Below are positions 1 through 7,309 of a stretch of 64,000 nucleotides of DNA, one piece after another. A model generated the notes under the pieces. That model was not told where the DNA came from. It searched no databases and worked only from the letters and a program-made list of their open reading frames with translations. Source of the DNA: Nocardia transvalensis (GTDB taxonomy: Bacteria > Actinomycetota > Actinomycetes > Mycobacteriales > Mycobacteriaceae). The first letter of the stretch is position 1, and the number at the start of each line of letters is the position of its first letter. The stretch spans positions 186,001 through 250,000 of the forward strand of contig NZ_JADLQQ010000008.1 of NCBI RefSeq assembly GCF_015477765.1, in the 5' to 3' direction. The position numbers and the translations under genes were made by a program.

Positions 1-108
1 GCCGCGCGGGCGGTCGCCAGCCATTCCACCGACGCCGAGGATTGCGTGCGGCTGCTGACCATGCTGGGCCTGGATGCCCGGGCGGGGCGGCTCGCGGGCA
101 CCGACTGA
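1..108 (+). CDS. 3-prime end of an upstream hypothetical protein
   Basis: The last 35 codons of a gene that begins before the window, read in frame from base 1 to a TGA at 106-108. The tail ends in a Leu/Gly/Ala-rich helix and GTD. The codon choice is G/C at third positions like the neighbours, so I take it as real. In related actinomycetes a DUF3097-type protein often lies just before hrcA, so it may be that family, but the visible piece is too short to prove it. Confidence 0.45.
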   Translation, partial: AARAVASHSTDAEDCVRLLTMLGLDARAGRLAGTD

Positions 109-164
109 CGCCACAGCGGTCACCACCACACCGGTTCGACACCGAGTCGCGGGTCCTGCGACGA

Positions 165-191
165 TTAGCACTGCTCGAGCGCGTGTGCTAA
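165..191 (+). promoter_or_regulatory. CIRCE operator for HrcA
   Basis: Arms TTAGCACTG (165-173) and GTGTGCTAA (183-191) are separated by exactly 9 bases. This is the CIRCE layout (TTAGCACTC, N9, GAGTGCTAA) with one mismatch per arm. It lies about 120 bases upstream of the hrcA start, so HrcA should repress its own operon and release it on heat or protein-folding stress. An AT-rich stretch at about 207-214 downstream could hold the -10 region. Confidence 0.85.
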
Positions 192-313
192 CTATTCGCG
201 ATCCGCGATTTAAACTGGACTTCGGATGAACCGGGGATCCGCGTGATCGCGTCTGCTCCTGAGGCGGTCGCGCGCCCCGGGCGGACCCGATGGCGAGCGA
301 GGAGGTGGGACCG

Positions 314-1348
314 ATGTCGAGTACCGAACAGCGGCGACTCGAGGTCCTGCGTGCGATCGTCGCGGATTACATCGCGACCAAGGAACCGATCGGATCGAAG
401 ACCCTGGTCGAACGCCACAACCTGGGCGTATCCAGCGCGACCGTGCGCAACGATATGGCGGTGTTGGAGGCCGAGGGCTATATCACCCAGCCGCACACCA
501 GCTCCGGCCGCATTCCCACCGACAAGGGCTACCGCCAGTTCGTCGACAACATCGCCGAGGTGAAGCCGCTGTCGACGGCCGAGCGCCGGGCGATCATGCA
601 GTTCCTGGAGAGCGGCGTCGACCTCGACGATGTACTGCGGCGCGGGGTGCGGCTGCTGGCCCAGCTGACCCGCCAGGTCGCGATGGTCCAATACCCGACG
701 GTGTCGGCATCGACCGTGCGGCACATCGAGGTCGTCGCGCTCAACCCGGCGCGGTTGCTGCTGGTCGTGATCACCGACACCGGCCGCGTCGATCAGCGCC
801 TGGTCGACCTGGGCACGGTGATCGACGACGAGGATCTGGCGGCACTGCGCGGCATGCTGGGCAAGGCCATGGACGGCAAACGCCTGGCCGCCGCCTCGGC
901 CGCGATCGCCGAACTGCCCGAGCGCGCCCCGGCCCGGCTGCGCGACGTGCTGGTGCGGGTGGCGACGGTGCTGGTGGAAACGCTGGTCGAACACCCAGAG
1001 GAGCGGCTGGTCCTGGGCGGAACCGCCAATCTCACCCGCAATGCCAACGACTTCGGCGGCTTCCCGGGCTCGCTGCGCGCGGTGCTCGAGGCCCTCGAGG
1101 AGCAGGTGATCGTGCTCAAGCTGCTCGCGGCCGCGCAGCAGCCGGGCATGGTGACGGTGCAGATCGGTGAGGAGACCCAGGTCGAGCAGATGCGCGGCAC
1201 CTCGGTGGTGTCGACCGGGTACGGTGTGCCGGGCGCCGTGCTCGGCGCCATGGGTGTGCTGGGTCCGACCCGGATGGACTACCCCGGGACCATCGCTTCG
1301 GTGGCCGCGGTCGCCCGTTATATCGGCGAGGTGCTCGCCGAACGATAG
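314..1348 (+). CDS. hrcA: Heat-inducible transcription repressor HrcA
   Basis: HrcA, the repressor that binds CIRCE and controls chaperone genes; its activity normally depends on folding by GroEL. The product is 344 residues, usual for the family. An N-terminal winged helix (about residues 1-75) carries the typical SSATVRNDM recognition helix and the SSGRIPTDKGYR wing. The rest is the GAF-like and dimerisation region, ending in a conserved MDYPGTIASVAAVARYIGEVL segment. I chose ATG 314 because GGAGGTGGGA lies just upstream; an in-frame ATG at 290 has no such site. It is followed after 71 bases by dnaJ2, and the operator at 165-191 implies autoregulation of the pair. Confidence 0.95.
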   Translation: MSSTEQRRLEVLRAIVADYIATKEPIGSKTLVERHNLGVSSATVRNDMAVLEAEGYITQPHTSSGRIPTDKGYRQFVDNIAEVKPLSTAERRAIMQFLESGVDLDDVLRRGVRLLAQLTRQVAMVQYPTVSASTVRHIEVVALNPARLLLVVITDTGRVDQRLVDLGTVIDDEDLAALRGMLGKAMDGKRLAAASAAIAELPERAPARLRDVLVRVATVLVETLVEHPEERLVLGGTANLTRNANDFGGFPGSLRAVLEALEEQVIVLKLLAAAQQPGMVTVQIGEETQVEQMRGTSVVSTGYGVPGAVLGAMGVLGPTRMDYPGTIASVAAVARYIGEVLAER

Positions 1349-1419
1349 ATCGCGGCAGGTTCGGCTGTGGAGCAGGACAGATGCGATACACCTTCGGAAC
1401 AGGACTAGAAGAGACACAA

Positions 1420-2568
1420 GTGGCACGGGACTACTACGGAATCCTCGGCGTCGGCCGCAACGCGACCGACCAGGAGATCAAGCGCGCCTACCGTCGGATG
1501 GCGCGGGAATTGCACCCCGACGTCAACCCCGACCCGGACGCGCAGGAGAAGTTCCGCGAGGTGTCCGCGGCCTACGAGGTGCTCAGCGATCCGGAGAAGC
1601 GGCGCATCGTCGACATGGGCGGCGACCCGCTGGAGACCGTCGGCGGTGCCGGTGGTTTCGCCGGTGCCGGTTTCGGCGGTCTGGGCGATGTGTTCGAGGC
1701 GTTCTTCGGCGGGATGAGTTCCGCGGGCCCGCGCAAGCCGCGCGGGCGGGTGCAGCCGGGCGCGGATTCGCTGCTGCGCACCCGGTTGTCGCTGGCCGAA
1801 TGCGCGGTGGGGGTGACCAAGCACCTGACCGTGGACACCGCCGTGCTGTGCGACCTGTGCCAGGGTTCGGGCACCAACGGCAATTCCAAGCCGGTGCGAT
1901 GCGAGACCTGCGGTGGTGCGGGCGAGATTCAGACGGTCCAGCGGTCGTTCCTCGGCCAGGTGATGACGTCGCGGCCGTGCCCGACCTGCCGCGGCGCCGG
2001 GGAGACCATCCCGGACCCCTGCCGCAAATGCGGCGGCGACGGCCGGGTGCGGGCGCGCCGCGAGATCGCCGCGCCGATCCCGGCGGGTGTGGCCAACGGC
2101 ATGCGGGTGCGGCTGGCCGCCCAGGGCGAGGTCGGCCCCGGCGGCGGCCCGGCCGGTGACCTGTACGTGGAGATCGTCGAGCAGCCGCACGACACGTTCG
2201 TCCGCGACGGCGACGATCTGCACTGCACGATCCGGGTGCCGATGGTGGATGCCGCCCTGGGCACCACGGTGGTCATCGACACGATCCTCGACGGCCCGAC
2301 CGAGCTGACCATCCCGCCGGGCACCCAGCCGGGCGAGGTGTCGGTGCTGCGCGCCCACGGCATGCCCAAGCTGCGTTCCAGCGCGCGCGGCGACCTGATC
2401 GCGCACCTGGACATCGTGGTCCCCACCAAGCTCGACGCCAAGCAGGCCGAGCTGCTGCGCAAGTACAAGTCGACGCGCGGCAACGAGCGCACCGAGGTGC
2501 TCTCGGCCCAGTCCGAGCACAACAGTGGGCTGTTCGCGCGGCTGCGGGCCTCGTTCAGCGGACGCTGA
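1420..2568 (+). CDS. dnaJ: Molecular chaperone DnaJ (DnaJ2 type)
   Basis: Type I J-domain co-chaperone that stimulates the DnaK ATPase and holds unfolded clients. It has 382 residues. The J domain spans about 3-67 with the HPD motif at 32-34, followed by a Gly/Phe-rich linker (about 70-105). Four zinc-binding CxxCxGxG-type repeats start at residues 144, 161, 187 and 201, then come the two C-terminal substrate-binding barrels. The start is taken as GTG 1420, giving the usual ARDYYGILGV N-terminus; an ATG at 1381 would add 13 unconserved residues. It is cotranscribed with hrcA. Being the copy linked to hrcA rather than to dnaK-grpE, it matches the DnaJ2 paralogue of mycobacteria. Confidence 0.95.
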   Translation: MARDYYGILGVGRNATDQEIKRAYRRMARELHPDVNPDPDAQEKFREVSAAYEVLSDPEKRRIVDMGGDPLETVGGAGGFAGAGFGGLGDVFEAFFGGMSSAGPRKPRGRVQPGADSLLRTRLSLAECAVGVTKHLTVDTAVLCDLCQGSGTNGNSKPVRCETCGGAGEIQTVQRSFLGQVMTSRPCPTCRGAGETIPDPCRKCGGDGRVRARREIAAPIPAGVANGMRVRLAAQGEVGPGGGPAGDLYVEIVEQPHDTFVRDGDDLHCTIRVPMVDAALGTTVVIDTILDGPTELTIPPGTQPGEVSVLRAHGMPKLRSSARGDLIAHLDIVVPTKLDAKQAELLRKYKSTRGNERTEVLSAQSEHNSGLFARLRASFSGR

Positions 2569-2574
2569 GTTCCG

Positions 2575-3315
2575 TTGGCCGCCACGGTTTTCTATCTGGA
2601 CGACATTCCGGAGCCCGGCGGTATCGCGGTGCTGGACGGCCCCGAGGGCCGGCACGCGGCGACCGTCCGGCGCATCCGGGTCGGTGAGCCGATCACCCTG
2701 TCGGATGGTGCCGGTCTGCTCGCCGAATCGGAAGTCGTTGCGACCCAGAAGGGCCGGCTCGAACTGAAGGTTCTGCGGCGGGTCCTCGCCCAGCCCGCGG
2801 CCCCGTTGGTGACTGTCGTGCAGGCGCTCCCGAAGTCCGACCGCTCGGAATTGGCGGTCGAACTGATGACGGAGGCGGGCGTGGACGCCATCGTCCCCTG
2901 GCAGGCGTCGCGCTGTGTGGCCAACTGGGAGGGCAAGGCCCGCAAGGGCGTCGACAAGTGGCGCAGCGCCGCCCGCGCCGCCGCCCGCCAGTCCCGCCGC
3001 CCCTACATCCCCGAGGTGGCCGACCTCCATCGCACGTCCGACGTGCTGGATCTGGTCCGGAAAGTGAAGGCCGACAAGGGCGTTGTCGCGGCCCTGCACG
3101 AGTCCGGTACGTCCCGCTTCGTCGATCTGCCGTTCGCCGGGGTGTCGGAAATCGTGCTGATCGTCGGCCCCGAGGGCGGCCTGGACGACCACGAGCTGAC
3201 CGCCCTGGCCGACGCCGGGGCCGAGATCGTCCTGCTCGGCCCCACGGTCCTGCGCACCTCGACGGCCGCGGCGGTGGCCCTGGGGGCGCTGGGCGCCCTC
3301 ACGCCACGCTGGTAG
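2575..3315 (+). CDS. rsmE: 16S rRNA m3U1498 methyltransferase RsmE
   Basis: RsmE uses S-adenosylmethionine to methylate N3 of U1498 in 16S rRNA of the assembled 30S subunit. It has 246 residues: an N-terminal PUA-like RNA-binding domain (about 1-70) and a SPOUT knot domain. The SAM-site signatures IVGPEGG (196-202) and LRTSTAA (226-232) are intact. The start is TTG at 2575, only 6 bases after the dnaJ stop, which fits the MAATVFY-type N-terminus of actinobacterial RsmE and suggests translational coupling. hrcA-dnaJ-rsmE is a conserved order in actinobacteria. Confidence 0.93.
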   Translation: MAATVFYLDDIPEPGGIAVLDGPEGRHAATVRRIRVGEPITLSDGAGLLAESEVVATQKGRLELKVLRRVLAQPAAPLVTVVQALPKSDRSELAVELMTEAGVDAIVPWQASRCVANWEGKARKGVDKWRSAARAAARQSRRPYIPEVADLHRTSDVLDLVRKVKADKGVVAALHESGTSRFVDLPFAGVSEIVLIVGPEGGLDDHELTALADAGAEIVLLGPTVLRTSTAAAVALGALGALTPRW

Positions 3316-3319
3316 CGCC

Positions 3320-4012
3320 TCAGCCCGCTCGCATGACGCGAATGTGCTGTTCTCCCTTGCGATCACGCACGTCCACGTCGTGGTCCACCAACTTCTCGTC
3401 GAGTGCGTCGGCTTCCTGGCGATTGTCGTCGGCCAGCGCGCGCCGGCGGGCCCGGAGCAGGCGGTGGACCTTGTCGTCGACACCGGGCAGCCCGTCGACC
3501 CAGCGGATGAATTCCGTTGCGTGCGGGTCGTTCTCCTCGACCCAGGGATAGCCGTGGACGCGGAAGGCCGTGGCGACGGCACGGCCGGACAGATCGCGAG
3601 CGTCGAATCGGGCGAGCCGCATACCGTTTGGATCGGTGAGCACCAGGTCGTCGTCCTCGCGGTAGACGGCTGCGACCCGGTCCCGGGTGACGAATCGGTC
3701 GCGGCCCTGCTGGGACAACTCGACGTGATCGTCGGCGACCGTGAGGGCCAGGGATTCGGTCCGTGCCTGCTCGACCAGCCAGAGCCCGCCCAGCAGGCCG
3801 AGGATCGCCCCGATCGGAACCAGCCACGCGGGCGGCACGGCCATCGCGATCCGTACCGGGGCGGGCAGCTCACCGAGCATGCCCAGCGCCCAGCGGCCGA
3901 CCGCGGGTAACGCGAATCCGAGCCCGACGCCCGCGGCGACCCCTCCGGTCGTGAATACCCAGGTCCACAGCGACGACAGCCGCAGGGTGGTCGGTGCAGA
4001 GGTAGCCGTCAT
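3320..4012 (-). CDS. YqeB-like membrane protein
   Basis: A 230-residue protein with two predicted membrane segments (about 16-40 and 60-82) and a soluble C-terminal part. The soluble part contains a PH-like strand region (LALTVADDHVEL, then RDRVAAVYREDDDLVL) and a charged tail. The layout resembles the actinobacterial YqeB family, whose function is unknown. The gene overlaps the TetR gene by 4 bases (ATGA, 4009-4012), so the two are cotranscribed and the regulator probably controls this gene. It converges on rsmE with 4 bases between stops. Confidence 0.7.
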   Translation of the reverse strand: MTATSAPTTLRLSSLWTWVFTTGGVAAGVGLGFALPAVGRWALGMLGELPAPVRIAMAVPPAWLVPIGAILGLLGGLWLVEQARTESLALTVADDHVELSQQGRDRFVTRDRVAAVYREDDDLVLTDPNGMRLARFDARDLSGRAVATAFRVHGYPWVEENDPHATEFIRWVDGLPGVDDKVHRLLRARRRALADDNRQEADALDEKLVDHDVDVRDRKGEQHIRVMRAG

Positions 4013-4614
4013 CGGTGCTCCGTTCGAGTCGGTTGCAGCAGCCGCGACACCGTGGCACGCACCAGCGGTCGCGGGTCCTGTGGTCGTTCCGGATCGGCGT
4101 TCAGGAATGCCGCATCGATCACCGAGACGATCCAGCGCGCCGTTTCCTCGGGTGGAAATCCGGGATCGAATTCGCCCTGTGCGATACCGCGGCGCAGCAG
4201 TGTGGTCAGTGCGCCGGTGGTCAGGCGGGTGTCCTCGGCGAGCACCGCTGTCAGTTCCTCATCCTGGTCGATTCGGCGCAGCAGTTCGACCAACAATCCC
4301 GATGCGCCGGGATCCAGCGCGTCCGCCGCCATCGCCTCGACGATGTCGAGAATCGCTGCCAGACAGTCGATCCGGTCCACATGCCGCGCCATCAGCTCGG
4401 TGTGCTCGGGAATCGACTGCTCGAAGATCGCCCGGAACAACGCCGCCTTGTCGCGGTAGTAGTAGAAAACACTCCCCGAGGTGAGCCCCGCCGCCTGCGC
4501 AACCTGCGCAACCGAGGTGCGCTCGTACCCCTGCGCGGCGAACAGCCTCTCCGCCGCACGCACGATCGCCCCCCGCCGCTCGGCGGCACGCTGTGGATCC
4601 ACGGTTCGAGCCAT
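4009..4614 (-). CDS. TetR/AcrR-family transcriptional regulator
   Basis: A 201-residue one-component repressor. The N-terminal helix-turn-helix is clear: RGAIVRAAERLFAAQGYERTS, then VAQVAQAAGLTSGSVFYYYRDK (about residues 14-58). The variable C-terminal part should bind an unknown ligand. Its stop overlaps the start of the downstream YqeB-like gene. A perfect 16-bp palindrome 21 bases before the start is a likely autoregulatory operator. Confidence 0.9.
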   Translation of the reverse strand: MARTVDPQRAAERRGAIVRAAERLFAAQGYERTSVAQVAQAAGLTSGSVFYYYRDKAALFRAIFEQSIPEHTELMARHVDRIDCLAAILDIVEAMAADALDPGASGLLVELLRRIDQDEELTAVLAEDTRLTTGALTTLLRRGIAQGEFDPGFPPEETARWIVSVIDAAFLNADPERPQDPRPLVRATVSRLLQPTRTEHR

Positions 4615-4634
4615 GCACTCGAGCCTATCATTAA

Positions 4635-4650
4635 TTAACTGATCAGTTAA
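4635..4650. promoter_or_regulatory. Perfect palindrome, putative TetR operator
   Basis: TTAACTGATCAGTTAA reads the same on both strands over 16 bases. It lies 21 bases upstream of the TetR start and about 110 bases upstream of the divergent LytR-CpsA-Psr gene, in an AT-rich patch unlike its surroundings. Position and symmetry fit a TetR-family operator. Confidence 0.65.
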
Positions 4651-4761
4651 AGAATGATCGAAGGTCCTGACCGAGGGCCGACGCGGCGCTACCGTGCTCC
4701 GACCGGCCGGGGAATTTGAAAGTGGTCCAGGTCACTATTTGGGGACATATATTCAGTGGTT

Positions 4762-6414
4762 ATGAGGCATGGGCGGGACCGCCTGTCCGAGGCGGAGACC
4801 GACCGGCTGCCGGTGCCACCGCGGTCGCGGGGGCGGCACGCGCGGCCTCGCTCGCGGGCACGCAGCGGGCTGCTGGCTGCGGGGCGGGCGGTGATGGCCG
4901 TGTTGGCGATCTTCGTCGTGGTGGTCACCGGGGCGGCGTGGCGGACCTACAACGCGGCGTTGGGCGGGGTGACCACCTCCGATGCGCTGCCCGACGGGCC
5001 GAGGTCCCTCGGCGACGATCAGAACATCCTCATCATGGGGCTGGACAGCAGGCTCGATCAGCACGGGAAGCCGCTGCCGCAGGATATGTACGATGCGCTG
5101 CATGCAGGGGATGAGAGCGTCGGCGGCTACAACGCGAATGTGCTGATCCTGGTTCATATTCCGGGAGACGGCTCGCGTGCCACGGCGATCTCTATTCCGC
5201 GCGACGACTACGTGACGCTGGATGCGGCATCCTGCGAGTCGGCGCCGTGCAAGGGAAAGATCAAGCAGGCGTACGGATTTGCTTATCAGCGGGCCAAGGA
5301 TCGGCTCTCGGCGACCGTCACCGATCCGCTGGAACTCGAGCGGCAGTCCCGCGAAGCGGGACGCAAGGCCGAAATGGCCACGGTGCAAAGGTTTCTCGGC
5401 AATGTGCCGATCGATCATTTCGTCGAGGTCACCCTCGTCGCGTTCTTCCAGATCGCACAGGTGGTGCAGCCGATCACCGTCTGCCTGAACGAGGACACCT
5501 CCGACAGCTTCTCCGGCGCCAACTTCCGCAAGGGCGTCCAGCAGATCGATGCCGCACAGGCGATGGCCTTCGTGCGGCAGCGCCGCGATCCCAATCCCGA
5601 TCTCAATTTCACCGATCTCGACCGCACCCGCCGCCAGCAGGCGTTCATCGTGTCGCTGGCGCGCAAGCTGCAGGAGACCGGCGTGCTCACCAGCCCGGGC
5701 AATCTGCGCGGGCTGCTCGACGTGGCCAAGCAGAATATCGCCATCGACAGCAAACTCGATCCGATGCAGTTCGCCCAGCAGGCATCCGTGCTGGTGAACG
5801 GCGGCCTGTCGCTGTATACGCTGCCGGTCGAGGAATTCGGCACCGATTCGATCGGCGAGGACATCAATATCGTCGACGTGAACAAGATCCGCACCATCGT
5901 CCGCGAGTTGCTGTCCCCGCCCGGCTCCCGGCCGACAACGACCACCACCCCGGCGCCGACGACCGTCCCCGGCTCCTCCGGGGTCGTGCTGAACGTCGTG
6001 AACAGTTCGGGCCGACAGGGTTTGGCCGCCCAGGTCGCCCAGGCATTGACCGCACGCGGCTTCACCGCCGGATACCTCGGCACCGGCGCGGTCGACACCG
6101 ACAGCACGATCGCCTACGGCCCCGGTGCGGAGACCGCCGCCCTCGCCCTCGCCGAGCAATTCGGCCTCACCGCAACACCATCGACGGGCCTGGACGAGCA
6201 GACGATCGAGCTCACCATCGGCACCGCCGCCGCCGATTCCGGCCCGATCGCCCAGCTGTCCACCCCCGACCCCACCCCGACCGCGACGACAACCACCCCA
6301 CCCACCGCGACGACCCCACCGACACCGGTCCCGGCCACCGCCCCCGGCGCGAAAGCCCCGGCCCCCACGGACTTGTCGAGCATGGACGCCAACGGCATCC
6401 CCTGCGTCAAATGA
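4762..6414 (+). CDS. LytR-CpsA-Psr (LCP) family cell-wall ligase
   Basis: LCP enzymes transfer glycopolymers from a polyprenyl carrier to peptidoglycan outside the membrane; in mycolic-acid bacteria they attach arabinogalactan. It has 550 residues. A cytoplasmic Arg-rich head is followed by one membrane anchor (about 33-55), the LCP domain (about 85-330, with NILIMGLDSR and AISIPRDDYV signatures and Arg residues in FVRQRRDPN), then a LytR_C domain (about 410-475) and a Thr/Pro-rich tail. An in-frame GTG at 4756 is the alternative start. TATATT at 4748-4753 could be the -10 of a nearly leaderless mRNA, which favours ATG 4762. The gene is monocistronic and divergent from tetR. Confidence 0.88.
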   Translation: MRHGRDRLSEAETDRLPVPPRSRGRHARPRSRARSGLLAAGRAVMAVLAIFVVVVTGAAWRTYNAALGGVTTSDALPDGPRSLGDDQNILIMGLDSRLDQHGKPLPQDMYDALHAGDESVGGYNANVLILVHIPGDGSRATAISIPRDDYVTLDAASCESAPCKGKIKQAYGFAYQRAKDRLSATVTDPLELERQSREAGRKAEMATVQRFLGNVPIDHFVEVTLVAFFQIAQVVQPITVCLNEDTSDSFSGANFRKGVQQIDAAQAMAFVRQRRDPNPDLNFTDLDRTRRQQAFIVSLARKLQETGVLTSPGNLRGLLDVAKQNIAIDSKLDPMQFAQQASVLVNGGLSLYTLPVEEFGTDSIGEDINIVDVNKIRTIVRELLSPPGSRPTTTTTPAPTTVPGSSGVVLNVVNSSGRQGLAAQVAQALTARGFTAGYLGTGAVDTDSTIAYGPGAETAALALAEQFGLTATPSTGLDEQTIELTIGTAAADSGPIAQLSTPDPTPTATTTTPPTATTPPTPVPATAPGAKAPAPTDLSSMDANGIPCVK

Positions 6415-6433
6415 CGGCTACCGCCGCGATGTC

Positions 6434-6925
6434 CTAGGCGAGATCGCTGTAGTACTGCTTCATCGCCGGGTAGTAGTCGTCGAAATCGGGGTGGGGGCGG
6501 TCGTCGCGGGCGGCGGTGAGCATGTCGAGGTAGTACTCCCACCCCGGGCCCACCGACGAGATGTCGGCGTCGGGCTCGAGATGGTGGATCAGGCGCAGTT
6601 CGGTCACGCCCGCGGTCTCCGACAGACGCAGTTCCAAACGCCAGGTGCCGTAGTCGTCCCGGGTGGTCAGGGCGAGATGGCGTGGGGGCTCGCAGGCGTC
6701 GATATGCGCATCGCACCACGGCTTGTTCTCTTCGAAGACCAACTGCACCTTGATGTCTCGGCCCGGGCCACCCTCGCCCTCCCAGGGGCCGAACCATCGT
6801 GCGGTGCGGTCGGATTCGGTGACGCTGGCCCAGACGTCGTCGATCGGTGCTCGAAAGGTGCGCGTCAGCACGAGGTCTCGGCCGGTATCGGTCCGGATGA
6901 GGCGTCCGGTGGGTGTGGTGGTCAT
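6434..6925 (-). CDS. SRPBCC (AHSA1-like) domain protein
   Basis: A 163-residue START/Bet v1-like fold protein of the activator of Hsp90 ATPase homologue 1 type. It begins RDLVLTRTFRAPIDDVWASVTES and has the typical TARWFGPW and HIDACEPPRHLALT segments. These proteins bind small hydrophobic ligands; the substrate here is unknown. The ATG at 6925 has the site GGAGGACA just before it and overlaps the stop of the ArsR gene by 4 bases. The ArsR-SRPBCC pair is a common bacterial module in which the repressor controls its partner. Confidence 0.88.
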   Translation of the reverse strand: MTTTPTGRLIRTDTGRDLVLTRTFRAPIDDVWASVTESDRTARWFGPWEGEGGPGRDIKVQLVFEENKPWCDAHIDACEPPRHLALTTRDDYGTWRLELRLSETAGVTELRLIHHLEPDADISSVGPGWEYYLDMLTAARDDRPHPDFDDYYPAMKQYYSDLA

Positions 6926-7302
6926 GCGCTGTCCTCCTTGTGGATGAGGTCCGCGGATCCGGCGCGACGTTCGCGGCGGGTTCGGTAGACCTCTGTCTCG
7001 AGTGCGTCGAGGTGGTGCTCCCAGGCGTCGGCCCGATCGAATTGCGCGATCCAGCCGGCGATTTCGCGCAGCGGCTCGATATCGAGGGAGTAGTAACGGC
7101 ACCGGCCGATGAGCCGGTCGTGGACCAGCCCGCTCTCGCGCAGCACGCGAAGATGCCGGCTGATCGCCGGTCGGCTGATGGAAAATCGACTCGCGATCTC
7201 TCCGGCGGTCAGCGGATCGCTCCGCAGCATCGTCAGGATTTCCCGCCGGACCGGATCGGCGATTGCCGCAGCCACCTCGTCCACGAGAAAAGTGTAACGC
7301 AC
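6922..7302 (-). CDS. ArsR/SmtB-family winged-helix regulator
   Basis: A regulator of up to 126 residues with the canonical ArsR fold: AAAIADPVRREILTMLRSDPLTAGEIASRFSISRPAISRHLRVLRESGLV, a wing (GRCRYYSLD) and a helical tail. No Cys/His metal cluster is visible in the DNA-binding helix or the C-terminal helix, so it is probably of the SdpR type, not a metal sensor. The start is GTG 7302; GTG 7284 would give the more usual VDEVAAAIADP N-terminus and keep the operator candidate outside the gene. It is translationally coupled to the SRPBCC gene. Confidence 0.88.
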   Translation of the reverse strand: MRYTFLVDEVAAAIADPVRREILTMLRSDPLTAGEIASRFSISRPAISRHLRVLRESGLVHDRLIGRCRYYSLDIEPLREIAGWIAQFDRADAWEHHLDALETEVYRTRRERRAGSADLIHKEDSA

Positions 7303-7309
7303 TGGTTAC
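7294..7309. promoter_or_regulatory. Inverted repeat, putative ArsR operator
   Basis: GTAAC (7294-7298) and GTTAC (7305-7309) form a perfect 5-bp inverted repeat with a 6-base spacer at the start of the ArsR gene. Repressors of this class usually bind such sites over their own promoter. The arms are short, so chance is possible. Confidence 0.4.

Noticed and set aside
1405..3873. 822-codon open frame on the minus strand opposite dnaJ2 and rsmE
   Set aside because: It is antisense to two clear genes, is rich in His/Arg/Gly/Gln repeats, and has no domain pattern. Such frames are a normal effect of G/C-ending codons in high-GC DNA.
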